Part shown: one piece after another, positions 1 through 5,223 of the stretch
Layout: the number at the start of each line of letters is the position of its first letter
Numbering within the stretch: the first letter of the stretch is position 1
Source of the DNA: Bacteroidota bacterium
Lineage (GTDB): Bacteria > Bacteroidota > Bacteroidia > Bacteroidales > GCA-2748055
Assembly: GCA_030642565.1 (NCBI GenBank)
Contig: DAOWNM010000204.1
Span: forward strand, 1-5,223
DNA: 5,223 nucleotides
Direction of reading: 5' to 3'
Position numbers and translations under genes: made by a program
The notes under the pieces: generated by a model
Seen by the model: only the letters and a program-made list of their open reading frames with translations
What the model was told of the DNA's origin: nothing
Databases searched by the model: none

Positions 1-1764
1 CAGCTCAATTTCATAAGGCATGATAGCCTGTATACCATGCATGTTCCGGATATCCTGTATTTTTCTGTAGTGGCGATACTCTTCACCAAGTTCACGTCTC
101 AGGATGCGATCGGTTCGTGCCAGGGCATTCCCGGTGATCTTTTTCATGATGGCAGTCATGGGATCTTCCAGTCTGGGAAGTGACTGAACCCTATAGTGCT
201 CCAGCCCGGCCATCTCAGCGGCTATTTCGATAGATTTCTCCAGTCCGCCATACATATCAATCAACCCCAGCTCCAGGGCATCCGATCCTGCCCAGACCCG
301 TCCCCCGGCGATGGCATCGATTTCGTCGTAGGATTTTCCCCGGCCCTCTGCAACGATATTCACGAAACCGGTATAGAAATCATCAATCATTTTCTGCAGA
401 ATTACACGCTCGTTGGGATCGAGGGGATCCATGGCGGTCAGGATAGTGGAATTTTCATTGGCTTTTACCACATCGGTGGTGATACCCAGTTTGTCATTCA
501 TCAGTTTCTGCACATTGGGAAACATTCCGAATACTCCGATGGAACCGGTAATGGTGCCCGGTCCGGCCAGGATGGTGTCGGCAGGAGCTGCAATGTAATA
601 CCCCCCCGAAGCGGCTACATCGCCCATGGAGGCTACCACAACTTTTTCTTTGGCCGCCAGCATCACTTCCCGGTGTATCACATCGGATGCCGATCCACTG
701 CCACCACCGGAATTGATCCTGAAAACGATGGCCTTCACCGACTTGTCTCTACGGGCTTTCCTGATGGCCTTGGAGATGCGTTCCGAACTGATGTAACCCT
801 CACCGGCATTTCCATTCACCACGCTGCCCATGGCATAGATGACCGCCACTTTATCTTTACTGTACTCTTTTTTCTTTTTTAAAGGAGCATCCTTATAGCG
901 CTTCAGTGAGACGGCTTCCAGGTCCTCCTTCTCTTCCACACCCAATTTCTCTTTCATCAGGGTGAGCATTTCATCATAATAGATCAGTCCGTCGATCATG
1001 CCTGTCTCTACCAGTTGATCCGTATCGATGGTCGCCATTTCATCGGCAATCAGGTTCAGTTTCTCTACTGTAATGCCACGGCTCTCGGAGATATCTTCAA
1101 TGATTTTTCCCCAGAGTGCCTCTATATAACCCTCGATCTGTTCCCTGTTCTCTTTACTCAGGTCCTGCCTCAGGAAGGGTTCTACCGCTCCCTTATAGGT
1201 CCCGTGCCTGATCACCTGCATTTCCACCCCGATCTTCTCCAGGGCTTTCTTGTAGAACATCACCTGGGCGCTCATCCCGTTAAACAGGAACATCCCTTCC
1301 GGGGTCATAAAGACACTATCGGCTACAGTGGCCAGGTAATAGGACTTCTGGGTATAGGCCTCGGCATAGGCATAGATAAATTTCCCGCTCTCCTTAAAAT
1401 CCAGCATGGCCTCCCGAATCTCACCCAGGGTGGCGATTCCGGCAGTAACACCACCGAGATTCATAAAGATACCTTCGATATTTTCATCTGTTTTTGCTTT
1501 CTTGAGATCCTTTAGGATCTGATTCAACCCCATGGGTTCATCATACATGAAATTGCCCGAGAAAAGAAGTGCAAAAGGATTCTCATTGGTCCGGTCGAGA
1601 ATCTTTGCATTGAACTTTGCTACCAGCAGGGAGTTTTCTTTGACTTCCGGAGCCTCTTTGGAGGTGGAGGCAGCAACAATACCCATGAAGATCAAAAAGA
1701 CCAGAACGGTCATGATAACCAGGCCAGTAATGGTTGCCAGAAGGCTGCTTAGAAAATTTTTCAT
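1..1764 (-). CDS. sppA: Signal peptide peptidase SppA, 67K type (protease IV); 3' end beyond the window
   Basis: SppA is a membrane-anchored serine protease with a Ser/Lys dyad that degrades signal peptides left in the membrane after secretion. The minus-strand frame is open from the ATG at 1764 to base 1, giving 588 residues without a stop. It ends in MPYEIEL, which resembles the usual end of Bacteroidetes SppA, so only a few codons should be missing. Residues 1-32 form a single N-terminal membrane anchor (MKNFLSSLLATITGLVIM and onward). Two tandem S49 protease domains follow. The likely general-base lysine is K191 in HGTYKGAVEPF in the first domain, and the nucleophile is S386 in GDVAASGGYYIA in the second. 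Their spacing is close to that of E. coli K209 and S409. The substrate-binding motif reads NSGGGS at 351-356, where many homologues have SPGGS. The gene is divergent from folK. Family assignment is very secure; the exact 3' end is not visible. Confidence 0.96.
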   Translation of the reverse strand, partial: MKNFLSSLLATITGLVIMTVLVFLIFMGIVAASTSKEAPEVKENSLLVAKFNAKILDRTNENPFALLFSGNFMYDEPMGLNQILKDLKKAKTDENIEGIFMNLGGVTAGIATLGEIREAMLDFKESGKFIYAYAEAYTQKSYYLATVADSVFMTPEGMFLFNGMSAQVMFYKKALEKIGVEMQVIRHGTYKGAVEPFLRQDLSKENREQIEGYIEALWGKIIEDISESRGITVEKLNLIADEMATIDTDQLVETGMIDGLIYYDEMLTLMKEKLGVEEKEDLEAVSLKRYKDAPLKKKKEYSKDKVAVIYAMGSVVNGNAGEGYISSERISKAIRKARRDKSVKAIVFRINSGGGSGSASDVIHREVMLAAKEKVVVASMGDVAASGGYYIAAPADTILAGPGTITGSIGVFGMFPNVQKLMNDKLGITTDVVKANENSTILTAMDPLDPNERVILQKMIDDFYTGFVNIVAEGRGKSYDEIDAIAGGRVWAGSDALELGLIDMYGGLEKSIEIAAEMAGLEHYRVQSLPRLEDPMTAIMKKITGNALARTDRILRRELGEEYRHYRKIQDIRNMHGIQAIMPYEIEL

Positions 1765-1770
1765 ATGTGC

Positions 1771-1778
1771 TATTTTTG
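1771..1778 (+). promoter_or_regulatory. Possible -7 element for folK in the sppA-folK gap
   Basis: The octamer TATTTTTG fits the Bacteroidetes -7 consensus TAnnTTTG exactly. It would give a leader of about 50 bases ahead of the folK ATG at 1835. No TTTG box lies 17-23 bp upstream, where the sequence is the start of sppA, so this could be chance in an AT-rich gap. The 70-bp gap (1765-1834) must hold the start signals of both divergent genes. I see no clear promoter for sppA and no strong ribosome binding site for either gene. Confidence 0.3.
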
Positions 1779-1834
1779 AAGCAGCAATGTACTAAAAATG
1801 TGCCTGATAATAAATACCTTCGTTTGAAGAAAAC

Positions 1835-2347
1835 ATGAACCTGATTTACCTTTCACTGGGAAGTAACCTGGGCCATCGTGAGCAGCATCTTGAAGAGGCG
1901 ATGAAGCTGATTCAAAGCCGGATCGGTGGGCTTGAAAGTGTCTCCCGGTACTATGAATCTGAACCATGGGGTTATTCCAGTGAAAAAAGGTTCTTTAACT
2001 GCTGTTTATCGGTACAAACCACTCTCGGTCCGCTCCTTCTGCTGGATCAGTTACTGGAGATCGAGAAAGAGATGGGCAGACAAAGAGGAGGGATGGGCTA
2101 CAGGGACCGGGTGATTGATATTGATCTGCTGCTCTATGGCGATAGTCAGCTGGATCATCCCCGGCTGACTCTTCCACATCCTGCCATGGGGATCCGAAGG
2201 TTTGTACTGGTTCCGCTGGCCGAAATAGCGCCTGAACTGATCCACCCCGTTGCCGGCATATCCATCAGGAAGATGTTGAAACAGTGTGCCGATCAATCAG
2301 AGGTCACGCCAATGCATCATAGGAGAAGTTCTTTCCAGAACATATAG
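1835..2347 (+). CDS. folK: 2-amino-4-hydroxy-6-hydroxymethyldihydropteridine pyrophosphokinase (HPPK)
   Basis: HPPK is the cytoplasmic enzyme that transfers pyrophosphate from ATP to 6-hydroxymethyl-7,8-dihydropterin, the step before dihydropteroate synthase in folate synthesis. The 170-residue product has the family landmarks in order: N-terminal strand YLSLGSNLGHRE (5-16), ESEPWG (41-46), the FFN segment near 53-55, and the metal-binding signature RVIDIDLLLYG (92-102). In that signature D95 and D97 fall at the same numbers as the Mg-binding aspartates of the E. coli enzyme. LTLPHP (111-116) and RRFVLVPLAEIAPELIHP (121-138) follow. It is a stand-alone HPPK, not fused to FolB or FolP. The ATG at 1835 is chosen because the conserved strand begins at residue 4; only a weak purine run (GAAGAAAAC) precedes it. 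The last 20 or so residues look unconserved, and the coding end overlaps the 3' end of the convergent broken gene. Confidence 0.97.
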   Translation: MNLIYLSLGSNLGHREQHLEEAMKLIQSRIGGLESVSRYYESEPWGYSSEKRFFNCCLSVQTTLGPLLLLDQLLEIEKEMGRQRGGMGYRDRVIDIDLLLYGDSQLDHPRLTLPHPAMGIRRFVLVPLAEIAPELIHPVAGISIRKMLKQCADQSEVTPMHHRRSSFQNI

Positions 2348-2677
2348 AATCCAGTATAGATGATTGACCATAACAGGTTTGAACCGATCAGATAAAGGAA
2401 TTTGATTTTCGAGGTGTAGTAATACCTGACCACCAGGAAAACCCCCACCGGGATGGAGAGCAGGAAGGGAGTGATCAGAGCAATCCCGAACAATCCGCCG
2501 ATATTTCCGGGTAAAGATCTTTTTTACCTGCTGTTCATCTTCCAGGATTTTCCGGTTCGATCTTATGAATGTCCGTTTCCACCAGTCGATTATCTTTTCG
2601 GAGAGAAATGCGAAAAAAAAGATCCCTGCTATACCCCCCACATTGGCCCAGAGAATGGTAAGTAGAATCTGAACCAA
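2317..2677 (-). pseudogene. Frameshifted, probably 5'-truncated small integral membrane protein
   Basis: I cannot name the family with confidence. Starting at a TTG codon at 2677, the first frame encodes a hydrophobic segment (VQILLTILWANVGGIAGIFF and a few more residues), then a basic loop (DWWKRTFIRSN ... KKIFTRKYRRIVR). After about 2500 that frame becomes non-hydrophobic and low in protein character. The next frame (+1) instead reads GGLFGIALITPFLLSIPVGV, VVRYYYTSK, then a second membrane segment (LYLIGSNLLWSIIYTGFY) and stops at TGA 2319-2317. The second frame is open only from 2523, so the switch lies between about 2523 and 2495. One extra base near 2500, or a small deletion, would explain it. 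No ATG occurs in frame between the TGA at 2710-2708 and 2677, so the original N-terminus seems lost against radC. Staying in the first frame would extend translation to 2297. A sequencing error could account for the frameshift but not easily for the missing start. Some homologues may be annotated as small multidrug export proteins; I could not check this. Confidence 0.7.
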
Positions 2678-2691
2678 AATACAATGAATAA

Positions 2692-3390
2692 TTATATGAT
2701 CAAACCTTCATCTGCGAAACTAAAATAAGATTTATCTGCAATAATCAGATGATCCAATAGTTTAATTTCGAGCATTTCAGCTGCTTTTTTCAGTTTTTCG
2801 GTGATTTTCACATCGGCATCGCTGGGCTGGTTGTTGCCCGACGGGTGGTTGTGACAGACAATGATGGATGAGGCCAGGTTATCCAGTGCCTTTTTTAAAA
2901 TGATCCTGGTATCGATGACCGTTCCTGAGAGCCCACCCTGGCTTACTTTATACCTTCCCACCACCCTGTTGGCCCGATTGAGCATCAATAACCAGAACTC
3001 CTCATGTTGCAGGTCGCCCATCAGTGGGTAAAAAAGGTTGAAGACCGTTTCACTGGATTTGACCGGTATCTTTTCGGGGTGCTGCATTCCGGCCCTCCTG
3101 CGGCCCAGCTCTATGGCTGCAAGCAGGGTGATCGCTTTTGCCGGCCCCACCCCTTTAATTCTGACCAGGTCGCCGATGCCCTGCCGTCCCAGTAGCTGAA
3201 GACTGTTCCCGGCACCTTTCAGGATCGATCTGGCCAGCTCTACTGCAGTCACATTCTTTGTTCCGGAGCCCAGCAGAATGGCAATAAGTTCGGAATCGGA
3301 AAGATATTGCACCCCGTTGATTATCACTTTCTCCCTGGGGCGCTCCTCCACCGCCCAGGTGGTCAGGGCATGTGAGTTGTAACTGTTCAT
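2692..3390 (-). CDS. radC: RadC family protein with MPN/JAMM domain
   Basis: RadC proteins carry an N-terminal helix-hairpin-helix-like region and a C-terminal MPN (JAB1) domain with a putative zinc site. Their historical link to DNA repair in E. coli has been withdrawn, and the cellular role remains unclear. This 232-residue protein is full length for the family. It has the usual start (WAVEERPREK, 12-21), SDSELIAILLGSGT (31-44), a hairpin motif LVRIKGVGPAKAITLLAAIE (75-94), then the MPN domain with EEFWLLMLNRANRVV (130-144). The intact JAMM motif HNHPSGNNQPSDAD (180-193) supplies metal ligands H180, H182 and D193, with S190. It ends in the typical KSYFSFADEGLI. The first ATG is used; a weak AGGA precedes it. 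I see no clear promoter in the 75 bases between the rpsT terminator region and the start. The gene is chromosomal in context, not the plasmid or prophage type. Confidence 0.96.
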   Translation of the reverse strand: MNSYNSHALTTWAVEERPREKVIINGVQYLSDSELIAILLGSGTKNVTAVELARSILKGAGNSLQLLGRQGIGDLVRIKGVGPAKAITLLAAIELGRRRAGMQHPEKIPVKSSETVFNLFYPLMGDLQHEEFWLLMLNRANRVVGRYKVSQGGLSGTVIDTRIILKKALDNLASSIIVCHNHPSGNNQPSDADVKITEKLKKAAEMLEIKLLDHLIIADKSYFSFADEGLII

Positions 3391-3436
3391 GTTCCTGTTT
3401 TACTTCTTAATATGCCAGAATCAGAAACATCAGTGT

Positions 3437-3498
3437 GAAAGGTCGTCCCTCTTGGGTGAAAATAGAAAAAGGCCATCCACAGATGTGGACGGCCTTTC
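3437..3498. repeat. Three-armed imperfect repeat between rpsT and radC
   Basis: The arm gaaaggtcgtcc (3437-3448) is complementary to ggacggcctttc (3487-3498), with one non-Watson-Crick position. The same right arm also pairs with aaaggccatccac (3468-3480) to make the rpsT terminator. The two left arms resemble each other as a degenerate direct repeat. The terminator pairing is local and should win, because it has a 4-base loop, against about 38 bases for the alternative. Whether the second arm is a decayed duplicate or a functional competitor is unknown. Confidence 0.5.
3466..3497 (-). terminator. Intrinsic terminator of rpsT
   Basis: The minus-strand transcript forms a 13-bp stem, AAAGGCCGUCCAC with GUGGAUGGCCUUU, closed by a 4-base loop (3481-3484). 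It contains one G-U pair. On the plus strand that position would be an A-C mismatch, so the hairpin suits minus-strand transcription. A U-rich run follows (UUUUUCUAUUUUC). It starts 24 bases after the rpsT stop and precedes radC, so it should limit read-through into radC. Confidence 0.85.
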
Positions 3499-3521
3499 GA
3501 ATATCGTAGTGGTGAATAACC

Positions 3522-3773
3522 TTACAGGCTGTTCACGTGCTTTGCAAGCTTTGACTTGAGGTTGGATGCCTTGTTCTTGTGAATCACATTGTTCTTGGCA
3601 AGCCTGTCAAGCATGGAAACAACTTCTGAATACTGCTCTGTTGCAGCCTCCTTATCGGTAGTTCCGCGTAGTTTCTTTACGGCGCTTCTTGTGGTCCTGG
3701 CGTAATACCTGTTTTTTACACGTTTCGACTCTGTTTGCCTGATCCTCTTCTTCGCTGATAAATGATGTGCCAT
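3522..3773 (-). CDS. rpsT: 30S ribosomal protein S20
   Basis: S20 is a primary 16S rRNA-binding protein of the small subunit body. The 83-residue product is within the normal family length and shows the typical layout: [20 protein letters not shown] at the start, a long basic helical region ([16 protein letters not shown]), an acidic middle helix ([19 protein letters not shown]), and the conserved C-terminal [19 protein letters not shown]. The ATG follows AAGGCGAT, a weak ribosome binding site. It is monocistronic in appearance, with its own consensus Bacteroidetes promoter upstream and a strong terminator downstream. In E. coli S20 represses its own translation; nothing here proves that. Confidence 0.98.
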   Translation of the reverse strand: MAHHLSAKKRIRQTESKRVKNRYYARTTRSAVKKLRGTTDKEAATEQYSEVVSMLDRLAKNNVIHKNKASNLKSKLAKHVNSL

Positions 3774-3799
3774 ATCGCCTTATAATTTATTTGGGGATG

Positions 3800-3830
3800 C
3801 AAAAATAGTGATTAATTTGAATGATACAAA
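3800..3830 (-). promoter_or_regulatory. rpsT promoter, Bacteroidetes type
   Basis: Reading the minus strand, TTTG (3830-3827) is followed after 19 bases by TATTTTTG (3807-3800). This matches the Bacteroidetes primary sigma factor consensus of TTTG at -33 and TAnnTTTG at -7, including the usual spacing. Transcription should start near 3793, giving a leader of roughly 20 bases before the rpsT ATG at 3773. The promoter lies in the 81-base gap after the ABC permease gene, where I see no terminator hairpin, so some read-through from the transporter genes is possible. Confidence 0.75.
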
Positions 3831-3854
3831 CAATTTACCGCAAAAATTTTCGGG

Positions 3855-5051
3855 CTATTTGCATAGCTTTTTGGTACTTATCAGTATGGCTGTCACATTG
3901 GAGATGGATATAAGGAGGATTAGTACCAGGGCAGTACCGTAGATGATGCCGTGCAGCGATGGGGAGATATTCAAGCTCCATGTTTCTGCTGTTTGATGAA
4001 GCTGTCCGGCAAGCAGGGAGGTGAGCAGTAATGAGAGACCGGTGATCCCGGCCATCAACAGAAGCAGAAGCAGGATATAGGGGCGACTGATCTCCCGGTA
4101 ATGGAATCCCAGTTTATTGAGCCTGCGGATCTTTTCAGAAGAGCGGCTGATCATCAACTGGAGGCTGAGAAGGAATACCAGGAAGGCGAGTCCTATAATT
4201 ATTGCGGCCACGATTACCAGGAAGCTGATGATAAATTTGAGTATGATATTCATACGGCTGCTTTTCAGCTTCTCCCTGATGGTATCATAACCTTTCTCCT
4301 CAAGGAACCTGATAATGTTGGGATCGGTGGGATTTTTTGATACCAGGATCACCTGTGAGGGATCGCTCTTTTGGAAGTATCCATATTTCTGGTTGGCCCA
4401 TTCCAGAAAATCGAGCGGTACCAGTATGGAGTTGACGCGATTGCTGAAACCTACAATCCGCCCCTGGTAGTCATCATAGTTACCGCGGCCCTGACCCTTG
4501 AGCCTCAGTTTGAAATTGATCATGGAGATAACTCCTTTTGGAATCTGCGGAAGGCCCTGGCTGGGTGCAAACCCAAAGTTATAGAGGTTGAGGTAGTCCT
4601 GCGGAATGATTACAGGGATGGTACCTTTATCGGGATCCCAGTACCACTCTTCCGATTTCACATCGATGAATTCGTCCGGGATCGCTTCAAAGAAGAGGTC
4701 GGTAATGAAATCGGGGAACCTCTCATTTTTGGTATACGCACTTACGGGAAACTCGTTTGAATTGAACGCTGCCACCTGGTCGGCAAAGGGCTGGGCCATG
4801 ATCTCTTCAATCTCTTCCGGTGTAAAGCCCACCCTGGAGAGCCCCAGTGTCTGACCTATATTTACTTTTTTGTTGATCACAATATATTCAGGATCGAGAA
4901 GGTCACGGTTTTCAGAGAGGACCAATTTGATATCCATATAGAACTGAATGCCCGCCAGCAGCAGAACAAATCCTGCCAGGGTTCCCAGAAACGCTCCCAG
5001 AAGGTGTGCCCTGCTGTGATCCTTCCACAATATCTGGTAGAGGAGTCTCAT
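3855..5051 (-). CDS. ABC transporter permease, FtsX/MacB-like
   Basis: The 398-residue protein has the FtsX/MacB permease layout: one N-terminal membrane segment (about 16-38), a large extracytoplasmic domain (about 40-265), then three membrane segments (about 268-298, 324-349 and 366-391). A basic cytoplasmic loop, SRSSEKIRRLNKLGFHYREI (302-321), sits between segments 2 and 3 and is the likely coupling region to the ATPase. Proteins of this type usually couple ATP hydrolysis to work on lipoproteins, peptides or cell wall enzymes, not classical import. The substrate cannot be told from the sequence. The extracytoplasmic domain is rich in Asp, Glu, Pro and aromatic residues, and I recognise no subfamily motif in it. 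The ATG at 5051 overlaps the stop of the preceding ATPase gene (ATGA), so the two are probably translationally coupled and form one transporter. Confidence 0.85.
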   Translation of the reverse strand: MRLLYQILWKDHSRAHLLGAFLGTLAGFVLLLAGIQFYMDIKLVLSENRDLLDPEYIVINKKVNIGQTLGLSRVGFTPEEIEEIMAQPFADQVAAFNSNEFPVSAYTKNERFPDFITDLFFEAIPDEFIDVKSEEWYWDPDKGTIPVIIPQDYLNLYNFGFAPSQGLPQIPKGVISMINFKLRLKGQGRGNYDDYQGRIVGFSNRVNSILVPLDFLEWANQKYGYFQKSDPSQVILVSKNPTDPNIIRFLEEKGYDTIREKLKSSRMNIILKFIISFLVIVAAIIIGLAFLVFLLSLQLMISRSSEKIRRLNKLGFHYREISRPYILLLLLLMAGITGLSLLLTSLLAGQLHQTAETWSLNISPSLHGIIYGTALVLILLISISNVTAILISTKKLCK

Positions 5052-5223
5052 AGCTTTAACCTTACATCGGCATTTGGAAGCCCGGTTTCATTAAGTGAGG
5101 TGAGGATTAATCCTGCATCACGGGCCTCACACTCTTCACGGATCAGATGGTAGGCAGTCAGGCTGTTTTCTCTGTCCATATGACTGAAACATTCATCAGC
5201 CAGCAGGAAGTTGAAGGGTTGAC
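5048..5223 (-). CDS. ABC transporter ATP-binding protein, C-terminal fragment
   Basis: Only the last 57 codons are inside the window; the 5' part, including Walker A and the signature motif, lies to the right. The fragment starts QPFNFLLADECFSHMDRENS. LLADE is the Walker B motif with its catalytic glutamate (residue 10 of the fragment), and SHMD is the D-loop. After a helix (TAYHLIREECEARD) comes the strand AGLILTSLNETG. A canonical ABC ATPase would have the H-loop histidine after this strand, but here the sequence is TSLNE with no histidine. LolD/FtsE-type proteins read ADEPTGNLD where this one reads ADECFSHMD, so it belongs to a divergent subgroup. The stop TGA overlaps the permease ATG by four bases, which marks them as an operon. 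The promoter must be outside the window. Confidence 0.85.
   Translation of the reverse strand, partial: QPFNFLLADECFSHMDRENSLTAYHLIREECEARDAGLILTSLNETGLPNADVRLKL

Noticed and set aside
196..1795. Long plus-strand open frames at 196-882, 413-598, 1015-1515 and 1532-1795
   Set aside because: They lie antisense to sppA, whose frame has family motifs throughout. Their translations show no recognisable domain.
1770..2296. Minus-strand open frames antisense to folK (1770-1967, 1995-2177, 2051-2296) and a plus-strand frame at 1926-2114
   Set aside because: They are shadows of folK with no protein-like features.
2519..2525. A AAA AAG heptamer in frame inside the broken membrane-protein gene, identical to the dnaX -1 slippery site
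   Set aside because: A -1 slip there enters the frame that stops after 14 codons. The protein-like downstream frame needs a +1 change, so programmed -1 frameshifting cannot rescue the gene.
2453..3195. Plus-strand frames at 2453-2665 and 3004-3195
   Set aside because: They are antisense to the membrane-protein pseudogene and to radC; there is no domain and no initiation signal.
3841..3854. AAAATTTTTG run after the permease stop as a possible terminator
   Set aside because: It has no GC-rich stem. A short A/T palindrome alone is not enough to call a terminator.
4101..4854. Plus-strand frames at 4101-4340, 4371-4760 and 4606-4854
   Set aside because: They are antisense to the ABC permease, which has a coherent membrane topology. 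The shadow translations do not.

Overview
The window looks like ordinary chromosomal DNA from a member of the Bacteroidetes (Bacteroidota), probably a Bacteroidales-like lineage. The support is a bipartite promoter upstream of rpsT that matches the Bacteroidetes consensus (TTTG, 19 bp, TAnnTTTG), weak or absent Shine-Dalgarno sequences, and the flavour of the SppA, HPPK and ABC transporter proteins. This is inferred from sequence recall only. There is no rRNA, tRNA, CRISPR array, insertion sequence or phage gene, and no gene-free stretch longer than about 130 bases.

Layout from left to right: (1) A nearly complete minus-strand sppA (signal peptide peptidase, 588 codons visible) runs off the left edge just short of its stop. 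(2) After a 70-bp divergent gap, folK (HPPK, folate biosynthesis) runs on the plus strand. (3) A minus-strand gene for a small membrane protein converges on folK and overlaps its 3' end. It is broken: no ATG start is visible and the protein-like reading frame changes near 2500, so I call it a pseudogene. (4) radC (MPN/JAMM family) is complete on the minus strand. (5) A strong hairpin terminator follows rpsT (ribosomal protein S20), which has its own promoter in the gap behind it. (6) An FtsX/MacB-like ABC permease is joined by a 4-base ATGA overlap to the C-terminal end of its ATPase, which runs off the right edge.

The genes do not form one pathway. They are housekeeping functions (membrane proteolysis, folate synthesis, translation) beside an uncharacterised two-gene ABC transporter. 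I find no convincing new multi-gene system. The points most worth a second look are the decayed membrane-protein gene between folK and radC, the three-armed repeat at the rpsT terminator, and the atypical H-loop region of the ABC ATPase.
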